Assembly: GCF_023516595.1 (NCBI RefSeq)
Contig: NZ_JAMGBG010000067.1
Location: 62,001-126,000, forward strand
Direction of reading: 5' to 3'
Source of the DNA: Streptomyces neyagawaensis
Lineage (GTDB): Bacteria > Actinomycetota > Actinomycetes > Streptomycetales > Streptomycetaceae
Length of the DNA: 64,000 nucleotides
Made by a program: the position numbers and the translations under genes. The notes beneath the pieces were generated by a model. That model did not search any database and had not been told where the DNA came from. It saw nothing but the letters and a program-made list of their open reading frames with translations. Below are positions 32,295 through 39,923 of the stretch, piece after piece (position 1 is the first letter of the stretch; the number at the start of each line of letters is the position of its first letter).

Positions 32295-33464
32295 ATGAAG
32301 AGATTCCTGGCCGCCGAGCGCGCGCTGCGCACCGCGGCTCCCCACGCGTTGCTCGACGCCACGCGTTCCGTACTGGTCGAGCAGTACGGGGCGGAGGAGA
32401 TCGAGCTGTTCATGGCCGACTACAGCCTCACCGTGCTCCAGCCCGTGTCGGTCCTGCCGCACACCCTGGAGCCGGTGTCGGTGCACAACACCACGGTCGG
32501 CCGGGCCTTCGGTTCGCAGAAGCCGTACCACGAGGAGCGGCCCGGCGGGCGGACGCGCCTCCACCTGCCGGTCAGCGTGCGCGGCGACCGGCTCGGCGTC
32601 CTGTCCGTCACCCTGCCCGACGCCGCCGCGCGGGAATGGGAGTCAGAACTCGCCGACATCGCCGACGTCCTCGGACACGAGGTGCTCGTCGCCGAACGGG
32701 ACACCGACCTCTATCTCCAGACACGCCGCAAGGACCGGCTCACCCTGGCCGCCGAGATGCAGTGGCAGCTGCTGCCCGGCCGCTCCTGCTCCCGCCCCGA
32801 GTACGACCTGGGCGCCCAGCTGGAGCCCGCCTACGCCATCTTCGGCGACAACTTCGACTGGTCCGCCACCGCCGACCGGCTGACGCTGTACGTCACCAAC
32901 GGCATGGGCGAGGGCATAGAGGCCTCGCTGCTGACGAACCTGGCCATCAACGCCCTGCGCAACGCCCGCCGGGCCGGCATCTCCATCGCCGACCAGGCCG
33001 CCCTGGCCGACCAGGCCGTCTACGCCCACTACCGGGGCCGCTGCTATCTCTCCGTCCTGATGTTCGACTTCGACCTGGTCACGGGCCACGCCAGCGTCGT
33101 GGACGCGGGCTCGCCCCAGCTGCTGCGGCTGCGCAACGGCACGGTGGAGCACGTCACGTTCGACGCCCAGCTTCCCCTCGGCATGTTCGAGGAGACCGAC
33201 TACGTGGCCCAGGACTTCCACGTCGAGCCCGGCGACCGGCTCGTCTTCGTCAGCGACGGCGTCCACGGGGTGGCCTCGCCGAAGGGGGAGACGTACGGGG
33301 ACGCGGCCCTCGCGCGGGCCATCCACTCCACGCGGCTGCTGCCCGCGGCCGAGGTGCCGCGCGCGATCCTGCGGGAGCTGACCGGGCACCGCGGCGAGGC
33401 CCTGGCGGACGACGACGCGCTCGTCGTCTGCCTGGACTGGCGTGGGAGGCCTCCGGCCGCATGA
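32295..33464 (+). CDS. GAF-SpoIIE (PP2C-type) phosphatase, RsbU-like
   Basis: A 389-residue protein starting at ATG 32295. The N-terminal 150 residues resemble a GAF domain (RLHLPVSVRGDRLGVLSVTL). The C-terminal SpoIIE domain contains YAIFGDNFDWSATADRLTLY, NGMGEGIEASLLTNLAINAL, RLVFVSDGVHGV and ADDDALVVCLDW. The usual GD(V/M)xGHG metal motif reads TNGMGEG, so one Asp ligand is Asn, although the other Asp residues are kept. RsbU-type phosphatases dephosphorylate anti-sigma-factor antagonists. It is followed by an RsbT-like kinase gene. Confidence 0.83.
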   Translation: MKRFLAAERALRTAAPHALLDATRSVLVEQYGAEEIELFMADYSLTVLQPVSVLPHTLEPVSVHNTTVGRAFGSQKPYHEERPGGRTRLHLPVSVRGDRLGVLSVTLPDAAAREWESELADIADVLGHEVLVAERDTDLYLQTRRKDRLTLAAEMQWQLLPGRSCSRPEYDLGAQLEPAYAIFGDNFDWSATADRLTLYVTNGMGEGIEASLLTNLAINALRNARRAGISIADQAALADQAVYAHYRGRCYLSVLMFDFDLVTGHASVVDAGSPQLLRLRNGTVEHVTFDAQLPLGMFEETDYVAQDFHVEPGDRLVFVSDGVHGVASPKGETYGDAALARAIHSTRLLPAAEVPRAILRELTGHRGEALADDDALVVCLDWRGRPPAA

Positions 33465-33552
33465 CCGACGGGCGGGGCGGGGAAGAACAGGGCCGAGGGA
33501 ACAACCTCCCCGTGGGACACGTGCGTTGTCCGGCCGTCGACCCCCGCGCTAC

Positions 33553-33576
33553 TGTTGCTATGCGGCAATAATTGCC
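33553..33576 (+). promoter_or_regulatory. Palindromic element B (TTG-N8-CAA)
   Basis: TGTTG-N8-CAATAATTGCC; the inner TTGC-N6-GCAA (33555-33568) is an inverted repeat. It matches element A (31501) in both conserved halves and spacing. It lies 53 bp upstream of the small ORF/RsbT-like operon, so it could be its promoter or operator. Confidence 0.6.
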
Positions 33577-33628
33577 TGATGGCTTGCCTTCCGGTCGGCC
33601 GCGGGGCTCGCGGCAGGGAGAAACGCAC

Positions 33629-33772
33629 GTGACGGAAAGCGAAACGACCGCCGCGGTGACGCGGGAGCCGAACGGTTTCCGGGCACCGGTCACGCTGCCG
33701 CGTCGGCGGCTGCCGGTGATCGCGCACGCGCTCGCCGCCTCCCGCGCCGTCGCCGGAGCGAGCCCGCGATGA
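33629..33772 (+). CDS. 47-residue small protein at the head of the RsbT-like operon
   Basis: GTG 33629 with GGGAG upstream opens a 47-residue frame (VTESETTAAVTREPNGFRAP followed by an Arg/Ala-rich part and stop). No family is recognised. Its stop TGA overlaps the ATG of the next tiny frame (ATGA), which in turn touches the RsbT-like start. In many Streptomyces loci this position holds STAS-domain RsbR/RsbS genes, so it may be a degenerate remnant or a coupling peptide. Confidence 0.4.
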   Translation: MTESETTAAVTREPNGFRAPVTLPRRRLPVIAHALAASRAVAGASPR

Positions 33773-33843
33773 CCGGCTCCCCCGCCGGATCCACCGCCGT
33801 CCCGTCGGCGGTCCCGCCCGTCCGCCGGGAAGGGGGTGCGTGA
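33769..33843 (+). CDS. 24-residue small ORF coupling to the RsbT-like gene
   Basis: ATG 33769 overlaps the preceding stop, and the stop TGA (33841-33843) shares a base with the ATG of the RsbT-like gene (TGATG). The peptide (MTGSPAGSTAVPSAVPPVRR plus four residues) has no recognised domain. The chained overlaps suggest translational coupling, but the frame could be fortuitous. Confidence 0.3.
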   Translation: MTGSPAGSTAVPSAVPPVRREGGA

Positions 33844-34286
33844 TGCGTGCCCCGAACGAGTCGACCACGCGTCTTCCCATCGCCTCGGACGCCGATCTGG
33901 CCTGGGTGCGTCAGCAGGTGCGCCACTCCGCCGCCGACGTCGGGTTCGGGCTGGTCCAGCAGACGAAGCTGGTGACGGCGGCCAGCGAACTCGCCCGCAA
34001 CACGCTCGTCCACGGGGGCGGGGGGCACGCGGAGATCACCACGCTGGACGACCGCGGCCGACGCGGGCTGCGGCTCTCCTTCGTCGACACCGGCCAGGGC
34101 ATCCGCGACATCGACCTGGCCATGAGCGACGGGTACACCACCGGCTGCGGACTGGGCATGGGCCTCGGCGGCGCCAGACGCCTCGTCGAGGACTTCACGG
34201 TGGACAGCCACCCCGACACCGGCACGACGGTCACGGTGACCGAGTGGCTCCCTGACGTACCCGCGCCGCGGTCGGGGTCGGCGTAG
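33843..34286 (+). CDS. RsbT-like anti-sigma regulatory kinase
   Basis: A 147-residue protein starting at ATG 33843, with GGGAAGGGGG upstream. It is a single GHKL ATPase domain: KLVTAASELARNTLVHGGGG (N box), LSFVDTGQGIRDIDLAMSDG (G1 box), GCGLGMGLGGARRLVEDF (G2 box) and GTTVTVTEWLP. The layout and length fit RsbT, the switch kinase that phosphorylates RsbS and activates RsbU-type phosphatases. The SpoIIE phosphatase upstream is the expected partner; the RsbR/RsbS scaffold genes are missing here. Confidence 0.85.
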   Translation: MRAPNESTTRLPIASDADLAWVRQQVRHSAADVGFGLVQQTKLVTAASELARNTLVHGGGGHAEITTLDDRGRRGLRLSFVDTGQGIRDIDLAMSDGYTTGCGLGMGLGGARRLVEDFTVDSHPDTGTTVTVTEWLPDVPAPRSGSA

Positions 34287-34599
34287 GGCCGGGGAAGGGA
34301 TTCGGCTCGGCTGTGGGGACGGGTACGGCTGGTGAGCCGGACGCGGCCGGGAGGCGGGGAACGCCTGGGGAGCCGGGGGCAGCCGAAGGCCAGGAAACCG
34401 GAGGCGGTTGGGTAGCCGGGGCAGCCGGACGACCAGGAAGCCGGGGGCGGCCGGAAGCCGGAGGCAGCCGGACGGTTGCTGGTGGACCCGTAAGCCGGGA
34501 TGCCGGACAACCGGGGACACCTGTGGCTCCGAGTCGGGGTGCTGGAAGAGCCGGAGTGGCCCGAAGGGTCAGAGCGGTCGGCCCGCCAGCGCGACGCCG
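34287..34599. repeat. GC-rich degenerate repeat region without a gene
   Basis: Words such as AGCCGG, AGGAAGCCGG, GGCAGCCGGA and GGAGGC recur irregularly from 34290 to 34500. No frame on either strand has a convincing start, codon bias or recognisable motif. It separates the RsbT-like gene from the convergent second MarR gene. Confidence 0.6.
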
Positions 34600-35337
34600 T
34601 CAGCTCCAGGGGTCATCGGCGTCCCGGCCGACGCCGTGCGAGCCGCTGCCGTGGTCGTCGACCCCACGCGAACCCACGTCGCCAGGTCCACCCGTACCTG
34701 GGCCCGTGCCGTCCGGGCCAACCCCGCCCGGTCCGCCCCCGCCTGGGGCAGCCCCCTCCGAGTCCGCACCCTCGGCTCCACCCTCGCCTGGGCCCACACC
34801 GTCCGGGCCGCGCCCCTCCCGAACCGCGCCGCCCGAGTCGGCCCCGCTCGAACCCCCGCCGCCCGCGGCGTCCTCCCGGGCCGTGAGGAACGCTCGCATT
34901 CCTCGGCCCAGGGCTTCCCGTTCCCGGGGGTGCATGGCCGCCAGGACCGTGGCGAGGGCTTGGGAGCGGTTCGACGCCACCTCTTCCAGGACCTGGCGGC
35001 CGTGTCCCGTGAGATTCAGCCGCACCTCGCGCCGCCTGTGCGGATGCAGCCCGCGCTCCACGAGGCCCGCCGCCTCCAGGCGGTCGCAGAGACGGCTGGC
35101 GGTCGGCAGCCCTATCTCCATCCGCTCGGCGAGAGCGGTGAGGTTGAGCCCCGGTCCTGACTCCAGGATCCGCAGCGCCCGCAACTGATGGGGCGACAGA
35201 CGCAGACTCGCCCCCTGACCTGCGGCGGCCCACAGATGCGCCAGGCTGTCCACGGCATCGGCAATCCGCAGCGCGAGGGGCAGAGCATCGCCCGCTCCCC
35301 TCGCCCCGTCGTCCCCGAAGCCGCTGAGACGAGTCAC
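34600..35337 (-). CDS. MarR family regulator (copy 2) with a Gly-rich tail
   Basis: A 245-residue protein; the ORF opens at 35337 (MTRLSGFGDD…). Residues 30-155 are a MarR domain (SPHQLRALRILESGPGLNLT, GLPTASRLCDRLEAAGLVER, RREVRLNLTGHGRQVLEEVA). The last 85 residues are a low-complexity Gly/Asp/Pro tail (GGGGSSGADSGGAVREGRGP and similar), abnormal for MarR proteins of about 150 residues. The tail is encoded in a repeat-like region and may be disordered. It lies convergent to the RsbT-like gene and pairs with MarR copy 1 across the signalling locus. Confidence 0.8.
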   Translation of the reverse strand: MTRLSGFGDDGARGAGDALPLALRIADAVDSLAHLWAAAGQGASLRLSPHQLRALRILESGPGLNLTALAERMEIGLPTASRLCDRLEAAGLVERGLHPHRRREVRLNLTGHGRQVLEEVASNRSQALATVLAAMHPREREALGRGMRAFLTAREDAAGGGGSSGADSGGAVREGRGPDGVGPGEGGAEGADSEGAAPGGGGPGGVGPDGTGPGTGGPGDVGSRGVDDHGSGSHGVGRDADDPWS

Positions 35338-35471
35338 GAACCCATCGCTTTCAGCAATCGCCTGACCATACGGATACCACCCTCATGAGAACGCGGTACC
35401 CGAACAGCCGCCGGGCAAGCCAGCGGATCCGGGGCGGAGCGACAGCCACACGGCGCGAGGAGGGCGAGCCA

Positions 35472-35660
35472 GGGCCTGTCGTTTGGATCACGCCTGGGCC
35501 GCAGGGCTTGGCATGCACATCTGCCGCGTTGTCGTCGGTTGCCAACTCCCCCATCGCGTCGACGCCCTCCTCCGCCTTGCAGCTGCACGCGCCAAGCCCC
35601 GCTCACCGGCAGCGTCAAGGCGCCGCATCCCGAAGCCGGCATGATCCAAACGACAGGCCC
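35472..35660. mobile_element. MITE-like element with 19-bp terminal inverted repeats
   Basis: GGGCCTGTCGTTTGGATCA (35472-35490) is repeated as the exact reverse complement at 35642-35660, bounding 189 bp with no transposase. Read on the minus strand the interior gives GELATDDNAADVHAKPCGPG, a sequence I remember from small 'hypothetical proteins' around similar inverted repeats in Streptomyces, as expected of a repeated non-autonomous element. No clear target-site duplication is seen. It ends 3 bp before the stop codon of the next gene. The gap 35338-35471 holds no gene. Confidence 0.75.
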
Positions 35661-35663
35661 CAG

Positions 35664-36719
35664 CTAGTCGCCACCCCCACCACCACCGCCGTCGCCGCCG
35701 CCGTCCCCTCCGCCCCCGCCGCCGTCTCCGCCGTCCGAGCCCCAGCCGTCTCCGCCGCCGGACTCGTTGTCGTCGCCGCCCGTACCGAGGTTGCTGAACC
35801 AGGGGCGGTCCCAGTCCACGTCCAGGGCGAGGGGCTCACGGTCGTCCGCCGGGCGCCGGGTCGGGCGGAACCGGGCGAGGCCCGTCGTGTCACCGAGGCC
35901 GAAGGCGACGGCGAACGCCTGCGCCATCACGGCGTCCAGCGGGTCCCGGCTCTCGTAGCGCACCGGGGACAGCGGCAGCAGCACCGTGTCCGGCGCCGGC
36001 ACCGGTCGGCGCGGAGGGCGCGACAGCAGGGCGACGCGCCGCCCGTCGCACAGCAGCCACGAGCTCATCGCGTTCTCGCGCCGCAGCTCCCACCGCCGCC
36101 CGGCCAGCCGCACCGCCACCGAACTCCTCGACTTGCGCAGCCTCTTCTCCAGCGCGGGCGCGGCCGTGACCTCACCGACCGTCAGCCGCAGGCCCTTTGA
36201 CGCGTCGGCCCCGTCGGGCCGGTAGCCGTACGGGGCGCGGATCCGTACGACGGGAGCGTGCGGCCCCCAGACGTCCACGCGCACGAGGCGCCGGTCCACG
36301 GCGACGACGACGGGACCGGCGGGCCCCGGCGCGACCCGCCGCGCGATCCACAGCGGTACGCCCTCGGCCCGAGCCCGCTCCCCCAGGGCGGCCACCTGAC
36401 CGGGCCCACCGCACTGACGCAGCGCCACCTCCCCCAGCGACCGGGCGAACTCGGCGGCCTGCCGCACCCGGACGGGCGCGGTGGTGCCGGTGACGCGGGT
36501 CACCGGGACGACGCCCGGCCCCTCCGCGAGCCGCGCCAGTGGGCGTTCGCTGCCGCCGCCCCCGAGCCAGTACCCACGGTGGTACGCCTCCGCCATGGCA
36601 CCGAGGTTCAGCTCGGTCAGCGGTGTGGTCCTGCCTCCCCTCCGCAGCAGGTCCTCGGTCAACTCCACGGTCCGCGCCAGCGGATTCCACGACCGCTCGC
36701 TGTACAGAACCTCGCTCAC
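35664..36719 (-). CDS. Hypothetical protein with a Gly/Asp-rich C-terminal tail
   Basis: A 351-residue protein starting at GTG 36719 (VSEVLYSERSWNPLARTVEL); the frame opens earlier at 36788 but without support. Residues 20-320 have good codon bias and alternate strands and helices (RLVRVDVWGPHAPVVRIRAP, ENAMSSWLLCDGRRVALLSR, DPLDAVMAQAFAVAFGLGD), but I recognise no domain. The last 35 residues are almost only Gly and Asp. A MITE lies directly downstream. Function is unknown. Confidence 0.7.
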   Translation of the reverse strand: MSEVLYSERSWNPLARTVELTEDLLRRGGRTTPLTELNLGAMAEAYHRGYWLGGGGSERPLARLAEGPGVVPVTRVTGTTAPVRVRQAAEFARSLGEVALRQCGGPGQVAALGERARAEGVPLWIARRVAPGPAGPVVVAVDRRLVRVDVWGPHAPVVRIRAPYGYRPDGADASKGLRLTVGEVTAAPALEKRLRKSRSSVAVRLAGRRWELRRENAMSSWLLCDGRRVALLSRPPRRPVPAPDTVLLPLSPVRYESRDPLDAVMAQAFAVAFGLGDTTGLARFRPTRRPADDREPLALDVDWDRPWFSNLGTGGDDNESGGGDGWGSDGGDGGGGGGDGGGDGGGGGGGD

Positions 36720-36850
36720 GCATCCCCCGTACTGATTCGTTCGGCCCGGCACGGCCAGCCTCACACATCGGGGCGAGCGCCCCGTCACAGTCCGGTCCGG
36801 ACGACGTCACGAGAGCCCGCCCCGCCCCGGGGGACCGCCGGACGACACCC

Positions 36851-36899
36851 CCGCCGGACCCGGTGGCCCCGGTGAGTACGGCGGGGGCGGGTCCGGCGG
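36851..36899 (-). terminator. Terminator of the LPMO gene
   Basis: CCGCCGGACCCG (36851-36862) pairs perfectly with CGGGTCCGGCGG (36888-36899) across a 25-nt loop. It lies 18 bp beyond the LPMO stop codon. Confidence 0.75.
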
Positions 36900-36916
36900 G
36901 CGGTGGTTCGCCGAGG

Positions 36917-37597
36917 TCAGCGGAAGTTCACGTCACTGCACAGGAAGTACGTCTGGTCCATGTGCGAGGCCTGCCAGATCGTGTAGACGATGTGGCGGCC
37001 CGTGTACCCGGAGGTGCTGACCGGGATCGAGTAGTTCTGGCTCTGTCCGTACCGGCCGGTGCGGGCGACCAGCTGGAGGTCGCTCCACTTCAGGGGCTGG
37101 GTGGTGGGGTTGTAGCCCTGCCGGGTGACGTAGACCAGGAAGTAGTCCGCGCCGTGGCTGGCCTGGTCGTACAGCTTCACCGTGAAGTTGGCGGAGATGT
37201 CCGTCGTCTTCCACGCGCCCACGGCGTCCAGGGCGTTGTACCGGCCGCCCTCGGTGCGACCGCCGCTGCACAGCTGGCCGTCGGGGACATGGGCCTGGAA
37301 GTTTCCGGCGGAACCGTTGCGGTAGAGGCCGTTCCAGTTCCACATGGCTTGGGGCTCGGCCCGCCAGGCCTGCCAGCACATGGGGTCCTGCTGGGCCATG
37401 GCCGGGTTCAGATGGTCGTTGCCCCAGCGCTGCCAGCAGCCGTAGTTGCGGGACGCCGGGTCGATGACCGAGCCGTGGGCGGAAGCGGTGCCGCTGCCGG
37501 GGACCAGGCAGAGCAGTAGGGCGGCGAGCACGCTCAGGAGGAGCGCCGGGCGCGAGCGCACCTTCTTTTTAGCATGATCATGACAAGTCATAGTCAT
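36917..37597 (-). CDS. Secreted AA10 lytic polysaccharide monooxygenase
   Basis: A 226-residue protein starting at ATG 37597 with GAGGA upstream. The signal peptide (ALLLSVLAALLLCLVPGSGT) ends at ASA|HGSV, placing His at the mature N-terminus as the copper histidine brace requires. The second His lies in LYDQASHGADYFLVYVT, and YFLCSDVNF supplies the axial Phe. CWQRWGNDHLNPAM and MWNWNGLYRN are typical of Streptomyces AA10 enzymes. There is no carbohydrate-binding module. AA10 enzymes cleave chitin or cellulose oxidatively; the CebR-type box upstream points to cellulose. Confidence 0.92.
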   Translation of the reverse strand: MTMTCHDHAKKKVRSRPALLLSVLAALLLCLVPGSGTASAHGSVIDPASRNYGCWQRWGNDHLNPAMAQQDPMCWQAWRAEPQAMWNWNGLYRNGSAGNFQAHVPDGQLCSGGRTEGGRYNALDAVGAWKTTDISANFTVKLYDQASHGADYFLVYVTRQGYNPTTQPLKWSDLQLVARTGRYGQSQNYSIPVSTSGYTGRHIVYTIWQASHMDQTYFLCSDVNFR

Positions 37598-37680
37598 GGG
37601 TTTCCTCTTCCGGATGTGGGGGTGCCTTCGGGTGGTGCTGTTTCGAGTGACGCTGTGGGGATGGGGGCTCCGACGGAGCG

Positions 37681-37694
37681 TGGGAGCGCTCCCA
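37681..37694. promoter_or_regulatory. CebR-type operator
   Basis: TGGGAGCGCTCCCA is a perfect 14-bp palindrome and the exact consensus known for the cellobiose-responsive repressor CebR of Streptomyces. It lies 84 bp upstream of the LPMO start codon, where it would block transcription until cello-oligosaccharides are present. Confidence 0.9.
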
Positions 37695-37790
37695 GTGCAC
37701 AGGCTGCGCCTCCGACCCCGGCGCGACAACCGGTGGATTGCGCCACTTCTCGCACACGTGGCGCGATCGCTGCGGCAGGGGAGGGCCGAA

Positions 37791-37819
37791 GGGGCCCGCC
37801 GGGACACCCGGCGGGCCCC
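37791..37819 (-). terminator. Terminator of the ECF sigma/CU044_5270 operon
   Basis: GGGGCCCGCCGGG (37791-37803) pairs perfectly with CCCGGCGGGCCCC (37807-37819) around a 3-nt loop, 61 bp beyond the stop at 37881. A small 9-bp tandem (GCGTTTGAC repeated) lies between them at about 37833-37857. Confidence 0.85.
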
Positions 37820-37880
37820 GATGAGGTCCCATGCGTTTGACGCGTTTGACGCGTTCGATGCGATGCGGTCCGCTACCGCG

Positions 37881-38993
37881 TCAGCCGGCCTGGGACGGCG
37901 TCTCCTTGATCCCGTCGACGATGGCGCGCTTCACGATGGCGCTGGTGGCGACGACCGTGCCGGGCTTGATGAGACCGTCCTCCCCGCTCGTCCCCTTCAC
38001 CTGGACCGTGCGGTCGCCGAGGAAGACGTGGGTCTTCTTGTCGAAGATCCACTCCTCGCGCTGACCGCTGGTCTCGTCGAGGCGGGCCACCGCCACGCCG
38101 TGCCGACCCGCCGCGTCCACCGCGTCGTCGACCATGACGACCCCAGGGATCTTCGCGGCCGTCTTGAACAGGGCCGAGTACAGCTCCCCCGGCGGGTAGC
38201 TCTGGCGGAGCAGATCACCGATGGTGGTGAACGCCTGCTGGTCGGGGGTGTTGCCCTGCCCCTCGGTCTCCTTGTAGATCTTGGCCAGCAGCTTGTCGGG
38301 GTCCGTGGTCAGCTTCGCCAGGTAGTCGTACGACGGGGAGTTCAGGTCCGCCCGCGGCGTGTTGCCCTGCTCGTCGGGGAGGCTCAGGGTCTCGCCCTCG
38401 GGGCTGTCGTTCACGGCGGGGTCGATCAGCCAGCCCTTGGTGCCGTCGGGGGACTTCCACACCTGGCGGGTGTGCAGCGCGTGGCTGGCCAGGCTGCTCT
38501 TGTCGTTGACGGTCCGCACGAACGTCTCGGCGACCTTGGACTCGATGTAGACGTACTGGCCGGGTCCGGCCACCGGGTGCTTGCCGTCCGCCGCCGCCAG
38601 CGCGATCTCGTCGAGCAGCTGCGGCACGCCCTCGGAGCTCGCCACGCCGACGGTCGTGGTGAGGGCCGGTCCCGTGGCGAGGCCGCCCTGCCGGGCCTCG
38701 CCGCCGGAGGTCACCACGACGGCGCCGATCGCCACGGCCACCGTGGCGGCCAGCGCGGGCAGGGTGATCGCCGGACGCGGGAGCCCGAACCGGCGGGTCC
38801 TCGCCGGGGTCGTCCGCCTCGCCCCCCGGTCGTTGCCCGTCTGCTCGGCCTGACGCGTCTCGTGAATCTGGGCCATCATGCGCTCCTTGTGGAACTGGTG
38901 ACGGCCCGGCGGCAGGTCGCGCGTCGTCCGGTCGAAGAGCTGGGCGCCCTCTTCCCACGCGGCAGCGTTCTGCCGGGACGTGTTCGCGTTCAT
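37881..38993 (-). CDS. CU044_5270 family protein, likely sigma-factor partner
   Basis: A 370-residue protein starting at ATG 38993, overlapping the sigma factor stop by ATGA. The N-terminal 60 residues are cytoplasmic (AQLFDRTTRDLPPGRHQFHK), a single TM follows (ITLPALAATVAVAIGAVVVT), and the C-terminal 260 residues are extracytoplasmic (QYVYIESKVAETFVRTVNDK, SYPPGELYSALFKTAAKIPG). This is the CU044_5270 family, regularly coupled to ECF sigma factors in actinobacteria and thought to act as the anti-sigma or sensor partner. No zinc-finger motif is present. Confidence 0.82.
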   Translation of the reverse strand: MNANTSRQNAAAWEEGAQLFDRTTRDLPPGRHQFHKERMMAQIHETRQAEQTGNDRGARRTTPARTRRFGLPRPAITLPALAATVAVAIGAVVVTSGGEARQGGLATGPALTTTVGVASSEGVPQLLDEIALAAADGKHPVAGPGQYVYIESKVAETFVRTVNDKSSLASHALHTRQVWKSPDGTKGWLIDPAVNDSPEGETLSLPDEQGNTPRADLNSPSYDYLAKLTTDPDKLLAKIYKETEGQGNTPDQQAFTTIGDLLRQSYPPGELYSALFKTAAKIPGVVMVDDAVDAAGRHGVAVARLDETSGQREEWIFDKKTHVFLGDRTVQVKGTSGEDGLIKPGTVVATSAIVKRAIVDGIKETPSQAG

Positions 38994-39694
38994 CGGTTTC
39001 CTTCCTGTGCGGGCCGGATCGCGTGTGCGTGATCGCCTCTTGTCTGTCGGCCAGGCCGGCCGCCTTCCCGTTTCACGAGACTTTCTCGAAGATTTCCCGC
39101 GAGCGCCGCCGATGGGCGGTCACCGGCCAACTGGCCTGCCCCGATTGCCCGTTGCTGCTCCTCCTCGCTCGCCTCGGCGAGCTTGCGCAGCTTTCTTCGG
39201 GCCCTGGAGAGGCGGGAGGCGACCGTGCCGACGGGGATGCCGAGCGCCTCCGCCGCGGCCTCGTAGTCCAGGCCCTCCCCCAGGCAGAGCGCGATGACCT
39301 CCCGCTCGGGGCGGCGCAGCTTCGCGAGGGCGGTGAGTGCCGTCGCGAGGCGCTGCCGGCCGTCGATCCGGTCGGCCACCTCCTCGGCGTGGTCGGGGAC
39401 GGAGAGTTCGGCCGCCGCCGCGGCCTGGGCCGCCGCCCGGTAACGCCGGCTGCTCCGGTACTGGTTGCGTGCGGTGTTGGTGGCGATGCCCAGCAGCCAG
39501 GGCCGCAGCGAACCGCCTTCCTCGTCCACCTTGTCGCGCAGCCGCCACGCCTCCATGAACGTCGCGGCCATCACGTCCTCGGCCGTGGACCAGTCGGCGG
39601 TCAGCCGGAAGGCATGGTTGTAGACCGCGCGGGCGTAGGCGTCGAAGAGCTCGGCGAACGCGCTCGGATCCCCGGCCCGTACCCGGGTACGCAT
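38990..39694 (-). CDS. ECF RNA polymerase sigma factor
   Basis: A 234-residue protein from ATG 39694 with GAGGTGAG upstream (GTG 39706 is an alternative). Sigma region 2 (DPSAFAELFDAYARAVYNHA, DVMAATFMEAWRL) and region 4 (LRRPEREVIALCLGEGLDYE, AAEALGIPVGTVASRLSRAR) are complete. The C-terminal 60 residues are extra and Arg/Gln-rich. Its stop overlaps the start of the CU044_5270 gene, so the two are translationally coupled. The promoter and stimulus are not evident. Confidence 0.88.
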   Translation of the reverse strand: MRTRVRAGDPSAFAELFDAYARAVYNHAFRLTADWSTAEDVMAATFMEAWRLRDKVDEEGGSLRPWLLGIATNTARNQYRSSRRYRAAAQAAAAAELSVPDHAEEVADRIDGRQRLATALTALAKLRRPEREVIALCLGEGLDYEAAAEALGIPVGTVASRLSRARRKLRKLAEASEEEQQRAIGAGQLAGDRPSAALAGNLRESLVKREGGRPGRQTRGDHAHAIRPAQEGNR

Positions 39695-39923
39695 ATGAGT
39701 GCTCACCTCAAGGAGCTGTCCGGCACCCCACACCGACTTCCCGTGACCCGCGTCACACTCGACCGCGCCTCGCGCTCCTCCGTCTCGGTCTGGCGTGCGT
39801 CGGACTCGACGCCGCGCGCGCAGCATCGCACAGGGGCGGAACGCCCGCTGCCGGCGCGGGCACACCGGCGGCACCTTCGGGCCGCGTCACCCGACAACGC
39901 GGCCCGAGGGATCGGAACTTCGG

